Of a stretch of DNA of 64,000 nucleotides, positions 25,063 through 34,561 are shown one piece after another. The notes beneath the pieces were generated by a model that saw nothing but the letters and a program-made list of their open reading frames with translations, searched no databases and had not been told where the DNA came from. The position numbers and the translations under genes are program-made. This DNA is from Polyangiaceae bacterium (lineage in GTDB: Bacteria; Myxococcota_A; Polyangia; Polyangiales; Polyangiaceae). The stretch is from NCBI GenBank assembly GCA_020633235.1, contig JACKEA010000004.1, positions 1 through 64,000 on the forward strand, given 5' to 3'. Each line of letters starts with the position of its first letter. Within the stretch, counting starts at the first letter, position 1.

Positions 25063-25866
25063 TCAGCCCGCGCGAGGTCCGACCAAGCCGAAGTCAGCGC
25101 CCTGGGGATCTCGGCATTTCACCGAAAACTCACCGCCCGGGATCTCCTGCAGCTCCCCGAGCAGCTTGCCGCCGCCGGCCTGCACCGCCTTGGCGGCCCG
25201 GTCGATGTCATCGACGCCGATGTAGTAGCCCCAGGCCGAGCACGGGGCGCCGGGCGTCTTCTGCATGACGGCGCCGATCATGCCGTCGCCATGGTGGAGG
25301 AACAGGTAGTCACCCATCGGGCCCATGGGCATCGACCCTTCCTGTCTCCAACCCAGCAGCTCCGCATACAGCGCGGCGGCCGCCTTCGGGTCCGCGGTCG
25401 AAAGCTCGTTCCAGCGCACGTGCTCCGCTTCGGTGTAGGAAAAGACGTCACTCTTGGCGTTGGGGTCGCTGGCGGGCGGAGTGGGCGTCATCAGGTAGAG
25501 CACGGCGCCCTGCGGATCGGAAACCATCGCCATTCGTCCGACACCGTCCATGTCGCGAGCGGGGAGGTGCACCTTGCCGCCGGCTCCAACCATGTGTTCG
25601 ACGGCAGCGTCGACGCTCGGAACGTGCACGTAGCCAAACCAGCCCGGCTGGGCCCCGTGGTCGGCCATGTCCTTGCTCAGCGTCAGCACCCCACCGGCAA
25701 ACTTGCCGTCGCTGCGCTTGATCATTCGGTAGTCGATGGGCAGGGTGCTCGCCGCCTGAGCGTCGATGTTCCAGCCCACCACCGAATCGTAGAAAGCCTT
25801 CGCGCTCTTCGCGTCCGAGGTCATCAGCTCGTACCAGATGAATGCGCCTTGATCGTCTGTTGCCAT
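25063..25866 (-). CDS. Two-domain VOC (glyoxalase/bleomycin-resistance fold) protein
   Basis: The 267-residue protein has two VOC modules. Residues 5-130 begin GAFIWYELMTSDAKSAKAFYDSVVGW and end with the MAMVSDPQGAVLYLM strand. Residues 140-262 begin HVRWNELSTADPKAAAALYAELLGW and end with RDPQGADFGLV. This layout is common in glyoxalase-like proteins of unknown substrate that detoxify electrophiles or act in resistance. GGAG precedes the ATG. It is divergent from the HxlR regulator gene, whose intergenic region has a two-site repeat, so that regulator probably controls it. Confidence 0.88.
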   Translation of the reverse strand: MATDDQGAFIWYELMTSDAKSAKAFYDSVVGWNIDAQAASTLPIDYRMIKRSDGKFAGGVLTLSKDMADHGAQPGWFGYVHVPSVDAAVEHMVGAGGKVHLPARDMDGVGRMAMVSDPQGAVLYLMTPTPPASDPNAKSDVFSYTEAEHVRWNELSTADPKAAAALYAELLGWRQEGSMPMGPMGDYLFLHHGDGMIGAVMQKTPGAPCSAWGYYIGVDDIDRAAKAVQAGGGKLLGELQEIPGGEFSVKCRDPQGADFGLVGPRAG

Positions 25867-25907
25867 GCTCCAATTCCCTTTCGGACTTGCAGTGTATGAA
25901 CGTGTAA

Positions 25908-25944
25908 GTTACAAATAGCAACTGCTAAATTACAAAAAGTAACT
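25908..25944. promoter_or_regulatory. Two 16-bp direct repeats, likely HxlR operator
   Basis: GTTACAAATAGCAACT (25908-25923) and ATTACAAAAAGTAACT (25929-25944) match at 13 of 16 positions and start 21 bp apart, two helical turns. Each also has a short inverted symmetry (GTTAC/GTAAC-like ends). The second abuts the HxlR ATG. The site lies between the divergent VOC and HxlR genes and is AT-rich compared with its surroundings. Confidence 0.6.
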
Positions 25945-26613
25945 ATGGCAACGAGACAACGGCATGGGCGCTGGTATGGGGACGCCTGCGGCACCGCTTT
26001 TGCGATGGAATTGGTGGGTGAGCGTTGGTCCCTGCTGATCGTGCGGGAGCTCTTGTTGGGCGCCTGTCGCTTCTCCGATCTGCGCGCGGTGCTCGGGACG
26101 ATCAGTGCCAAGACCCTCACTGAGCGGCTCGAGTCCTTGATCGACGCCGGTGTGGTCCTGCGTCGCGTCTTGCCCGCGCCGAGCAGGGCGCAGGTCTACG
26201 AGCTGACGCGCTGGGGCTATGCGGCCGAGCCCATGATTCAAGAGGCAGGTCGTTGGGCCGCGCAATCGAGCGGCCATGATCCAACACTGCCGCTCTCGCC
26301 CGTCGCGTTCATGATCTCGCTGCGCACCATGGTCGACAAGCGCGCAGTGGGAAAGCTGAAGGCGAAGACGATCGGCTTCGAGATAGGTCGAGATTCGTTC
26401 ATCGCCGAACCGGCGGTCGCCGCGCTTCCGATCCGTCGTCGCACCGAAACGGACCGCGCCGACGCGACTCTTTTCGCACCCTCTGCCGGTCCCCTAGCGG
26501 CACTCTTCTACCGCAAGCTGTCGTCAAACGACGCAGGTGTTCGGATTGAAGGTGATCGCGCCGTGGCGCAGCGTTTCGTGGATTTGTTCGCACTGCCGCC
26601 CAAGTTGGCTTGA
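25945..26613 (+). CDS. HxlR-family transcriptional regulator with C-terminal SCP2-like domain
   Basis: The 222-residue protein has an HxlR winged helix at residues about 8-105: CGTAFAMELVGERWSLLIVRELLLG, RFSDLRAVLGTISAKTLTERL and VYELTRWG. A C-terminal extension (about 120-222) resembles the sterol-carrier-like region of some HxlR proteins and could bind a hydrophobic effector. No ribosome-binding site is visible: the direct-repeat operator touches the ATG, so the message may be leaderless or very short. A later start would cut the winged helix. It is divergent from the VOC gene. Confidence 0.88.
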   Translation: MATRQRHGRWYGDACGTAFAMELVGERWSLLIVRELLLGACRFSDLRAVLGTISAKTLTERLESLIDAGVVLRRVLPAPSRAQVYELTRWGYAAEPMIQEAGRWAAQSSGHDPTLPLSPVAFMISLRTMVDKRAVGKLKAKTIGFEIGRDSFIAEPAVAALPIRRRTETDRADATLFAPSAGPLAALFYRKLSSNDAGVRIEGDRAVAQRFVDLFALPPKLA

Positions 26614-26778
26614 GCTGGTAGTGCAAAGCTTCGTCAGCACGGAAAAGTGACGTCGAATCACCTTGCTCGGCGCATTTGCGCAGCTAGAGTTCTGCTCACT
26701 CGATAGCGCTCCGCCTGGACGGCCAACCTACTTGCCGTCGGTGAGAGCCGAATCAGGGCGGCTACCGCGGGAGTGCGC

Positions 26779-29088
26779 ATGAACCGACGTGTGTCCGAAA
26801 CAGTGATCGGCCTGATGGCTCTTGCCGTCGTGGGTTGCGAAAATGGCGACAAACCCCAGGCAGCTTGCAGCGAAGTGGCGAGCCCGCTCACGGCGTCTGC
26901 GAAGCTGTTCTTGACGGTCCCCATGATTGGCAAGCTCCAGGCGCGCGCAGCCGCCAAGGATCCCGCTTGGATTGCGCTGAAAAAACAGTGCGACGCTCAC
27001 GTGGCCGGGCAGGTCTACGCGCCCAACGGCAACGCCTACCCCAACGGCGGCAGCATCGGCCAGGGCTACCAGGGCGATGGCTATCTGGAGGCCATCCGCA
27101 CTCTGGGCCTCTGCTACCGCACGACAAAAGGCGTCGACGACGCTGCCGCCGCCAAGTACGCGGCCACCGGCACCAAGGTGCTGGAAGTGATGAGCGCTCC
27201 GGTGGGGTCCGGCGGCGCAAAGCCGTCCACCGACAGCGGCTACGGCATTCGCAACTACGGCGTCGGTATGGCCGTCGGCTACGATTGGCTGGGGCCGGAC
27301 CTGACCACCTCCACCAAGCTGCAGCTGATCACGGCACTGAACTCGTGGATTGATTGGTACGATCAGAGTGGCTTCACCAACGACGAGCCGATTGCGAACT
27401 ACTTCGTCGGGTATTTCTTGGCCAAGGCCTACACGGCCGTGGCCACGGACGACCTGAACGACAAGGCGCCGGCGTACTGGACGGACGTCGAATCGCACTT
27501 GTGGGGACAGCTCGTGAAGCCGAAGTACGCCTCCTACATGAAAGGTGGCGGATGGCCGGAGGGCTGGCAGTACGGGCCTCGGGCGGTACGCGGAATGGCG
27601 GAAGTGCTGTGGGGCATGAAGACCGCCAAGGGGGTGACGTGGTTTTCCGAGCTGCCACAGGCCCGCGAGCAGAGCGAATACTTGCGCTACTTCGTGTGGC
27701 CAGGACTCGAGCGGATGGACGACCAGGGCACGGTGCGGTCCGGATCCGCGCTCGCGCCTTCCGCGGCGCTGTACACGGCGTTGGCCACCATCATGGAAGA
27801 GCTGGGGGAGCCGGACGCGAGCTTGGCGCGGGGGTTTGCTGCCGACGTGCTGGCGACCGGAAAGGACGACCGAGCCGCCTGGCAGCGGTTCTTGTACTGG
27901 GACGCGTCGCTGCCCACCTCCGGGTACGAGACGCAGCAGCTGTCGTACCTCGCGGAAGGGCCGGGGCACGCGGCAATGCGCTCCAGCTGGGACAAGGGCG
28001 CCGACTGGGCGGCCCTGAGCGCCGGGCGCTACATCGACGCGCCAGACTCCGGGGAGCAGATGTTCAATGCAGGGGGCGTGAGCGTGGTGCACGGCGGAAA
28101 GCCGGTGCTGGTCAACGCCACGGGGTGGATCCCCCACACAGCAGGCACGGCGGGTGAGGACTTCGTCTACAAGGACAGCTGGGGTGGAGGTGGTCGCCGG
28201 CTCTACAACACCTTCTTCGTGGATGATCCCAAGAGTCCGTACTCACCGGGACAGAACACCAAGAGCCCGGCGTCTTCCAGCGCGCAACTGGAGAAGTACG
28301 AAGACGGAGGAGCCTGGGTGCGCGTGGTCGCCTCCGGTCTCGAAGATCAATACGGGGCGAGCGGCAGCCATCCCGTGGTGTCCTTCAGCCGCGAGCTGCT
28401 CTACATGCGGCCGAGCACCATCGTGTTGTTCGACCGCACCACGGTGGCGTCGGCGTCCGCAGATCGCTGGATGGCGTTCCACACCGCGGAAGCGCCCACG
28501 CAGGTGAGCGACACCCGCTTTGACGTCGCCGGCGGCAGTCTCCAGCTGCTGCTGCCGACGGGCCTGACGGTGCAGAATGTTTCGCTGCCCGGCGGCACCA
28601 CCCGGCTGGAAGCTCACGCCTCGGGGTCTGCAGCTCAGGAGTGGCTCAGCGTGGTGAGCGCGGCGGCGCCCCTTTCCGACCAGACGCGCCTGACGAATGC
28701 GGACGGCAACGTGCTCTCGGGCGCGGCGCGCGGCGTGGAGATCCACTCCGCGCCGGAACAGATCGTGCTGTTCACGGACGGGGCGAAACAGCTCGAATAC
28801 CTGACGCGGGCCGCGGAAGCGGACCACGTGTTGGCGAACGTCGCTGCCGGCAGCTACGACATCGCGACGAGCGTCCAGGGTAACGACTGGAAGGTCGTCG
28901 TCAGCGCGGGAAGTGCCATCGCCGCTTCGGCCGGTGGTGTGCTGGCGTTTCACGTGTCGTCGAGCGGCGGCGTCTCGCCCCTTACGACGCCGAGTGAGCC
29001 GACGGGCAGCGGTGGCGCGACGGGCAGCGGTGGCGCGACGGGCAGCGGTGGCGCTGGCGGCTCCACGCAATTGCCGCCCTGTAACTGA
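26779..29088 (+). CDS. Heparinase II/III-like (polysaccharide lyase type) lipoprotein
   Basis: The 769-residue precursor starts at ATG 26779 (GGGAG upstream) and has a lipobox ending VVGC (Cys20). Residues about 60-400 form an alpha/alpha-toroid-like helical region with YGIRNYGVGMAVGYDWLG, NDEPIANYF and GGGWPEGWQYGPRAVRGM. The second half is a beta-sandwich region starting LSYLAEGPGHAAMRSSW, FNAGGVSVVHGGKPVLVNATGW, as in heparinase II/III enzymes. These cleave uronic-acid-containing glycans. The C-terminus has a Gly/Ser/Thr linker with three GSGGAT-type repeats and a final Cys. It is probably a surface polysaccharide-degrading enzyme. The gene stands alone, 66 bp before the ABC operon. Confidence 0.75.
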   Translation: MNRRVSETVIGLMALAVVGCENGDKPQAACSEVASPLTASAKLFLTVPMIGKLQARAAAKDPAWIALKKQCDAHVAGQVYAPNGNAYPNGGSIGQGYQGDGYLEAIRTLGLCYRTTKGVDDAAAAKYAATGTKVLEVMSAPVGSGGAKPSTDSGYGIRNYGVGMAVGYDWLGPDLTTSTKLQLITALNSWIDWYDQSGFTNDEPIANYFVGYFLAKAYTAVATDDLNDKAPAYWTDVESHLWGQLVKPKYASYMKGGGWPEGWQYGPRAVRGMAEVLWGMKTAKGVTWFSELPQAREQSEYLRYFVWPGLERMDDQGTVRSGSALAPSAALYTALATIMEELGEPDASLARGFAADVLATGKDDRAAWQRFLYWDASLPTSGYETQQLSYLAEGPGHAAMRSSWDKGADWAALSAGRYIDAPDSGEQMFNAGGVSVVHGGKPVLVNATGWIPHTAGTAGEDFVYKDSWGGGGRRLYNTFFVDDPKSPYSPGQNTKSPASSSAQLEKYEDGGAWVRVVASGLEDQYGASGSHPVVSFSRELLYMRPSTIVLFDRTTVASASADRWMAFHTAEAPTQVSDTRFDVAGGSLQLLLPTGLTVQNVSLPGGTTRLEAHASGSAAQEWLSVVSAAAPLSDQTRLTNADGNVLSGAARGVEIHSAPEQIVLFTDGAKQLEYLTRAAEADHVLANVAAGSYDIATSVQGNDWKVVVSAGSAIAASAGGVLAFHVSSSGGVSPLTTPSEPTGSGGATGSGGATGSGGAGGSTQLPPCN

Positions 29089-29154
29089 TTCTTGGACGAT
29101 CGCGCGCATCCGGTGGCATGAACCTGGCTACCCTGTCCCCGTTGGACCGGAGCC

Positions 29155-29871
29155 ATGGCGAACGCCTCGGAAGCCGTTCTCGAAGCACGTAGCCTCACGA
29201 AAGTTTATCGCATGGGGGAGGTGGACGTGCATGCCCTGCGCGGCGTGGACTTCCAGCTCTTCCAGAGCGAGTTCCTGGTCTTGCTCGGCCCCTCGGGGAG
29301 CGGCAAGTCCACGCTGCTCAACATCTTGGGCGGGCTGGATACGCCCAGCTCCGGGAGCGTTCATTATCGCGATCACGACCTGGGCGACGCCAGCGAGTCG
29401 GAGCTCACGCGCTACCGTCGCGACCACGTCGGGTTCGTATTCCAGTTCTACAATCTGATTCCGAGCCTGACCGCCAAGGAGAACGTGGCGCTGGTCACGG
29501 ACATCTCGAGAGATCCGATGGACCCCGCGGAAGCGCTGGCCCTCGTCGGCCTCGGAGACCGCGTGGATCACTTCCCGGCTCAGCTCTCCGGCGGTGAGCA
29601 GCAGCGTGTGGCCATCGCCCGGGCCATCGCCAAGCAGCCGGAGGTGCTGCTCTGCGACGAGCCCACTGGAGCCCTCGACTTTCGCACCGGCGTGCAAGTG
29701 CTGGAAGTGATCGATCGCGTGAATCGCGAGCTCGGTACCACGACCGCGGTCATCACCCACAACGTGCCGGTGGCGGCGATCGCGGATCGCGTCGTTACCC
29801 TGGCGGACGGCCGCGTGGCGAGTGAGGAACGCAACGAAACCAAGCTCGCGCCCCAGGACGTGAGATGGTGA
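29155..29871 (+). CDS. ABC transporter ATP-binding protein, LolD/MacB type
   Basis: The 238-residue cytoplasmic ATPase has Walker A GPSGSGKST, the signature LSGGEQQRVAIARA, Walker B LLCDEPTGALD and the H-loop TAVITHNV. It belongs to the LolD/MacB/FtsE type that powers MacB-like or lipoprotein-releasing permeases rather than substrate translocation through the membrane. It is the first gene of a three-gene operon: its stop overlaps the permease start (ATGGTGA), and the HlyD-type adaptor gene follows the permease by 3 bp. Confidence 0.93.
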   Translation: MANASEAVLEARSLTKVYRMGEVDVHALRGVDFQLFQSEFLVLLGPSGSGKSTLLNILGGLDTPSSGSVHYRDHDLGDASESELTRYRRDHVGFVFQFYNLIPSLTAKENVALVTDISRDPMDPAEALALVGLGDRVDHFPAQLSGGEQQRVAIARAIAKQPEVLLCDEPTGALDFRTGVQVLEVIDRVNRELGTTTAVITHNVPVAAIADRVVTLADGRVASEERNETKLAPQDVRW

Positions 29872-32234
29872 AGGCCGTCAACGTCAAGCTGGTCCGCGAC
29901 CTCGCGCGGCTGGTGGGTCAGGTGGTCACCATCGCGCTGGTAGTGGCCTGCGGCATCGCCAGCTACGTCACGATGCAGAGCGCTTTCGATTCGCTCATCA
30001 CGTCCCGGGACCGGTACTACGAGCAGTACCGCTTTGGCGACGTGTTTGCCCACCTGGAGCGCGCGCCGCTCTCGCTGGAGAAGCGCCTGGAAGACGTGCC
30101 CGGTGTGGCGCAGGCGGAAGCGCGGGTGGTGGAGGCCGTGATGGTCCCCATGCCGAACATGCCGCGCCCGGCCAGTGGCACCCTCGTCAGCTTGCCGCCC
30201 GACGGGCAGCCGGCGCTGGACGCCGTGTACCTCTCGAAGGGACGAATGCTCGATCCCAAGCGCAGCGACGAAGTGCTCTTGCTCACGGCCTTCGCCGATG
30301 CTCACCACATCGTCCCCGGGGATCGCGTTCCCGTCGTCATCAACGGCACGCTGCGGGACCTGCGCGTCGTGGGATTGGCAATGTCGCCGGAGTTCGTGTT
30401 CACGCTGCCACCCGGCGCCATGACCTACGACCCCAAGCAGATCGCCGTGCTGTGGATGGTGCGAGATGCCGCCTCTGCGGCGTTTCGGATGGAGGGAGCC
30501 TTCAACGACGTCGTGCTACGCATGCAGCCGGGGGCGTCGGAGCGGAACGTGCTCGAGCAGGTGGACCGAGTGCTGGAGCCCTACGGCGGCGTCGGGGCGG
30601 TGCCGCGCTCGAAGCAGCCCTCGCACTTCATGCTGATGGGCGAGCTCAGTCAGCTCGAGAGCATGGCCACCGTCGTGCCGATGATCTTCTTGTTCGTTGC
30701 AGCGTTCCTGCTCAACGTGGTGCTCTCCCGCCTCATTCATCTGCAGCGCCCGCAGATCGCCACCCTCAAGGCGGTGGGGTACGCGGACTTCGAAGTGGGG
30801 CTCCACTACCTGAAGCTCGTGAGCTTGGTGGTGCTCATCGGCGCGCTCATCGGCCTGGCGCTGGGCTCCTATCTGGGGCGCGCGCTGACCGACCTGTACA
30901 CCGGGGAGTACTTCCGCTTCCCGCACCCGGAGTTTCGCCTCGAGCTGCGCGCCGTGGTGGTGAGCATCAGCATCAGCCTATTCGCGGCCGTGGTCGGTGC
31001 GCTGTCCACGGTGCGCGCGGTGACGGCGTTGCCCCCCGCGGAAGCCATGCGCCCGCCGGCGCCCGCCAGCTACAAGCGCTCGCTCCTGGAGCGCCTGGGC
31101 TTGTTCGAGCTGGTGGGCCCCTCCACGCGCATGGTGCTCCGTGAGGTGCAACGCCGCCCGCTGCGCCTGGCGCTCTCCTCCTTGGGGATCTCCATGGCGC
31201 TCGGGATCGTGGTGGTGGCCGGCTACTGGTACGACGCGATGGACTACATGCTGGACGTCCAGTTTCACGGCGCGATGCGAGAGGACGTCACGGTCACCTT
31301 CATCAAGCCGCTACCCCAGCGGGCGGTGCGGGAGCTCGAGCATCTGCCGGGGGTGACCTTGGCGGAGGGGCTGCGCAGCGTTCCCGTGAGGTTCCGCTTC
31401 GGTCATCGCTATCGAGATGCGGTGATCAACGCGTACCCGGAGCACCTCGAGCTCCGGCGCTTGGTGAATCAGGAGGGCCGTCGGGTCGCGATCCCGGAGC
31501 ATGGCATCGTGCTCACCAGGACCTTGGCGGAAGTGCTGAAGGTGAAGCCCGGCGAGCGGGTGGAGGTGGAGTTCCGCGAAGGGGAGCGCAAGCAGGCCTT
31601 GATTCCGGTGGTGGGGACCGTGGACGAAGCCTTCGGCCTGCAAGGCCACATGCGCGCGTCGGCGCTGCACGCCATCATGGACGAAGAACCCACGGTGAAC
31701 CAAGGGCTGTTGCGCGCGGACGTGGAACAGCGAGACGCGATCTACTCGCGCCTGAAGAACATGCCTTGGGTAGCTGCCGTGGCTTCGCCCAGGGATTTTC
31801 GCGGCCAGTTCGAAGCGCAGAGCGGCAACATCATCCGTGTGTACACCATGATCCTCGCGCTCTTCGCCAGCATCATCGCCATAGGCGTCGTGTACAACAA
31901 CGCTCGCGTGGCGCTCTCTCAGCGCAATCGGGATCTGGCGAGCCTTCGGGTGCTGGGCTTCACGCGGGGGGAGATTGCCGCCATCCTCTTCGGCGAGCTG
32001 TCCATCCAAGTGTTGCTCGCCATCCCCGTCGGGGGCGTGGTCGGCTACTGGATGGTCACGGGCATCGCTTCCACGGTGGACCCCGAAACCTATCGGCTCC
32101 CCGTGTTCATCTCGCCGCGCACCTACGCCTACGCCGCCGCCGTCACGGTGTTCTCCGCGGTGGTGAGCGCGCTACTGGTGCGCCGCAAGCTCGACCGGTT
32201 GGACCTGATCGGAGTGCTCAAGACCAGGGAGTGA
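29865..32234 (+). CDS. ABC transporter permease with two FtsX/MacB-type domains
   Basis: The 789-residue inner-membrane protein has an N-terminal helix (about residues 17-36), a large periplasmic domain (37-260), a first FtsX-type helical set (about 265-400, ending TLKAVGYADFEVGLHYLK and GSYLGRAL), a second periplasmic domain (about 430-640) and a last helix set with SQRNRDLASLRVLGFTRGEIAAILFGELSIQ. Such permeases act as mechanotransmission pumps. The partner ATPase and a HlyD-type adaptor are adjacent, as in MacAB export systems for antibiotics, peptides or lipids. No outer-membrane channel gene is nearby. Confidence 0.9.
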   Translation: MVKAVNVKLVRDLARLVGQVVTIALVVACGIASYVTMQSAFDSLITSRDRYYEQYRFGDVFAHLERAPLSLEKRLEDVPGVAQAEARVVEAVMVPMPNMPRPASGTLVSLPPDGQPALDAVYLSKGRMLDPKRSDEVLLLTAFADAHHIVPGDRVPVVINGTLRDLRVVGLAMSPEFVFTLPPGAMTYDPKQIAVLWMVRDAASAAFRMEGAFNDVVLRMQPGASERNVLEQVDRVLEPYGGVGAVPRSKQPSHFMLMGELSQLESMATVVPMIFLFVAAFLLNVVLSRLIHLQRPQIATLKAVGYADFEVGLHYLKLVSLVVLIGALIGLALGSYLGRALTDLYTGEYFRFPHPEFRLELRAVVVSISISLFAAVVGALSTVRAVTALPPAEAMRPPAPASYKRSLLERLGLFELVGPSTRMVLREVQRRPLRLALSSLGISMALGIVVVAGYWYDAMDYMLDVQFHGAMREDVTVTFIKPLPQRAVRELEHLPGVTLAEGLRSVPVRFRFGHRYRDAVINAYPEHLELRRLVNQEGRRVAIPEHGIVLTRTLAEVLKVKPGERVEVEFREGERKQALIPVVGTVDEAFGLQGHMRASALHAIMDEEPTVNQGLLRADVEQRDAIYSRLKNMPWVAAVASPRDFRGQFEAQSGNIIRVYTMILALFASIIAIGVVYNNARVALSQRNRDLASLRVLGFTRGEIAAILFGELSIQVLLAIPVGGVVGYWMVTGIASTVDPETYRLPVFISPRTYAYAAAVTVFSAVVSALLVRRKLDRLDLIGVLKTRE

Positions 32235-32237
32235 GAA

Positions 32238-33473
32238 GTGACCCGCAACGACGACAACAAGGCAAAGCGTGCGACGAAGCGCAACCTGTCCCGGTGGATC
32301 AAGCGCGTGCTCCTGGCGCTGGTGGGGCTCGGGCTGTTGGCGCTGATCGTGGTTGCTTGGTTGCCGAAGCCCGTGGTCGTGGAAACCGCAGTGTCCGAAA
32401 AGGGCAAGCTGGTCGTGACGGTCGACGAAGACGGACGCTCGCGAGTGAAGGACCGCTACGTCATCTCGGCGCCGCTCACGGGCAACGTGGCGCGCATCGA
32501 GCTTCGCCCGGGGGACACCGTGCAGCAAGGACAGGTGCTCGCGCGTCTGGTGCCACTCACGGCGCCCCTGCTGGACGCCCGTAGCAAGAAGGAGGCGCAG
32601 GCGCGAGTGGCGGCGTCCGAGGCGGCGCGCCGGCAAGCCAAGGCTCAGATCGAGCGAGCGGAAGCTGCGCTGGAGTACTCGAAGAAGCAGGCGAAACAGA
32701 CGCGGGAGCTGGTCGCGAAGGGCGTGGTGGCGGAGACCGAATCCGACCGTGCGAACTTGGAAGAGCGTTCGCGGCAGGCGGAGCTCACCAGCGCGCAGTT
32801 CGGCGCCAAGGTCGCGGCGCACGAGCTATCCATGGCGCAGGCGGCGCTGGGCGCGTTCAGCGCACCGGGCAAGGGTGGGGATCAGATGAACGTGCCGAGC
32901 CCGGTGGCGGGACGTGTGCTCAAGGTGATCCAGGAGAGCGAAGGCGTGGTCCAAGCCGGCGCCCCGCTGGTGGAGGTGGGAGACCCAGCGGCCCTCGAGA
33001 TCGTGGTGGACGTGCTCACCAGCGACGCCGTGCGCATCCAGTCCGGCGCTCACGTGCTGCTCGAGCGCTGGGGAGGCGACACGCTCCACGGCCGCGTGCG
33101 CTTGGTGGAGCCCTCCGCCTTCACTCGCGTCTCCGCCCTGGGCGTGGAAGAGCAGCGCGTCAACGCGGTGATCGACCTGGACGAGCCCTACGCGAAGTGG
33201 AAAGCGTTGATGGACGGCTACCGCGTGGAGGCCAAGATCATCGTGTGGCAGGGCGCGGACGTGGTGAAGCTCCCGTCGAGCGCCTTGTTCCGCCGCGGGG
33301 AGGGCTGGGCCGTGTTCGTGGTGCGCGGCGACCAGGCCGCGGTGGCCCCGGTGAAGACCGGTCACGACAACGGTCTCGAGGTGGAGATCCTGGAAGGGAT
33401 CTCCCCGGGAGATCGCGTCATCGTTCATCCCAGCGACCGCGTGGCGGACGGGGTGCGCGTGGCCTATCGTTAG
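32238..33473 (+). CDS. HlyD/MacA-type periplasmic adaptor protein
   Basis: The 411-residue protein starts at GTG 32238, 3 bp after the permease stop. It has one N-terminal anchor helix (about residues 22-42), a lipoyl-like barrel split in two (AGRVLKVI and SAPLTGNVARIELRPGDTV), an alpha-helical hairpin of about 90 residues (QARVAASEAARRQAKAQIERAEAAL onwards), and a beta-barrel and membrane-proximal end. It would link the ABC permease to an outer-membrane channel. Its stop overlaps the end of the convergent radical SAM gene by 4 bp. Confidence 0.9.
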   Translation: MTRNDDNKAKRATKRNLSRWIKRVLLALVGLGLLALIVVAWLPKPVVVETAVSEKGKLVVTVDEDGRSRVKDRYVISAPLTGNVARIELRPGDTVQQGQVLARLVPLTAPLLDARSKKEAQARVAASEAARRQAKAQIERAEAALEYSKKQAKQTRELVAKGVVAETESDRANLEERSRQAELTSAQFGAKVAAHELSMAQAALGAFSAPGKGGDQMNVPSPVAGRVLKVIQESEGVVQAGAPLVEVGDPAALEIVVDVLTSDAVRIQSGAHVLLERWGGDTLHGRVRLVEPSAFTRVSALGVEEQRVNAVIDLDEPYAKWKALMDGYRVEAKIIVWQGADVVKLPSSALFRRGEGWAVFVVRGDQAAVAPVKTGHDNGLEVEILEGISPGDRVIVHPSDRVADGVRVAYR

Positions 33474-34540
33474 CTGGGCTGGTAGGTGCAGAGCGGATCT
33501 TCCGCCAAGGGATTGCCCGTGGCAGCGAAGGCGCGCCCCCGGGAGCCGCCACACACGTCCTTCAGGTCACACGAGCCGCAGCGACCAGAGAAGGACTTGG
33601 TGTCGCGAAGCTTGGTGAACAGATCCGAGTGGCGATAGAGCTCCAGGGGATTCTCTTCGCGGACCGTGCCCGCGCTCAGCGGCAGGAAGCCCGAGGGCAT
33701 CACGTCGCCCTTGTAGGAGATGAACATGATGCCGTTGCCGTCTCGAATGCCCGCGCCCGGGACTTTCATGTCGCCAGAGCCGTTCTTCTTCTTCAGCAGG
33801 TAGCGGCGGAACTGTGGTGCTTCCGTGGTGGCGATCACGAAGGGAGACTTGGGCCCCATCTCGATCAGCCAATCGAATAGCTCTTCGGCCTGCGCGGGCT
33901 CGATCTGCGGCAGCAGGGAGCCGCGCCCGGTGGTCACCAAGAAGAACAGACTCCAGCGCTTGGCCTTCATGCGGGCCACCACGGAGTGGATGGCGGGCAG
34001 GTCGGCGAGGGTGTTGGCGGTGACCAGCGTGTTCACCTGCAACGGGATCTTGGAGTCCGCGATGATGTCCGCAGCCTCCAGCGTGCGCTCGAACACGCCG
34101 GGGATCCCCCGCAGGGAGTCGTGCCGTTCGGGGTCGGACCCGTCCAGACTGAGGGACATGGCGCCGACGCCATGGTCCGCGAGCTTCTCCACGGCCTCTC
34201 GCGTGAGCTTGGGGGTGACGCTGGGCGCCACGTCCACGTGTAGCTTCAGGCTCTTGGCGTAGTCGAGGATGTCGAAGAAGTCGGGTCGCTCCAGCGGGTC
34301 CCCGCCGGTGAGCACGACGACGGGCGTGGGCTTGGCGTCCGCCAGGGAGCGCAGCACGCCAAAGGCCTCTTCGGTCGAGAGCTCCTCGGGGGCTCGGGTC
34401 TTTTGTGCTTCTGCCCGACAGTGCCGGCAGGCGAGGCCACAGGCCCGAGTGAGCTCCCAGTACACGCGGCGTGGCGCCTGGGAGTACAGAAAGCCCGGCT
34501 CGGGACCGAAGGCGGCGTGGGGATGCTGACCAGGATGCAT
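33470..34540 (-). CDS. Radical SAM/SPASM protein (heme-pathway-like family)
   Basis: The 356-residue protein has the radical SAM cluster motif CGLACRHC (Cys34, Cys38, Cys41) followed by VVVLTGGDPLERPD, which lacks none of the canonical SAM-binding residues. The C-terminal SPASM-like auxiliary cluster region has CGSCDLKDVCGGSRGRA and a final LC (about residues 318-350). The sequence pattern (LYSQAPRRVYWELTRACGLACRHCRA and MSLSLDGSDPERHD) resembles the TIGR04053-type group related to heme-side-chain-modifying enzymes such as NirJ and AhbC/D. The reaction is not known. It starts 21 bp after the fused Crp-radical SAM gene, so the two are probably one operon. Confidence 0.85.
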   Translation of the reverse strand: MHPGQHPHAAFGPEPGFLYSQAPRRVYWELTRACGLACRHCRAEAQKTRAPEELSTEEAFGVLRSLADAKPTPVVVLTGGDPLERPDFFDILDYAKSLKLHVDVAPSVTPKLTREAVEKLADHGVGAMSLSLDGSDPERHDSLRGIPGVFERTLEAADIIADSKIPLQVNTLVTANTLADLPAIHSVVARMKAKRWSLFFLVTTGRGSLLPQIEPAQAEELFDWLIEMGPKSPFVIATTEAPQFRRYLLKKKNGSGDMKVPGAGIRDGNGIMFISYKGDVMPSGFLPLSAGTVREENPLELYRHSDLFTKLRDTKSFSGRCGSCDLKDVCGGSRGRAFAATGNPLAEDPLCTYQPS

Positions 34541-34561
34541 GGTGTCCGGCCTCTTTCAGAC

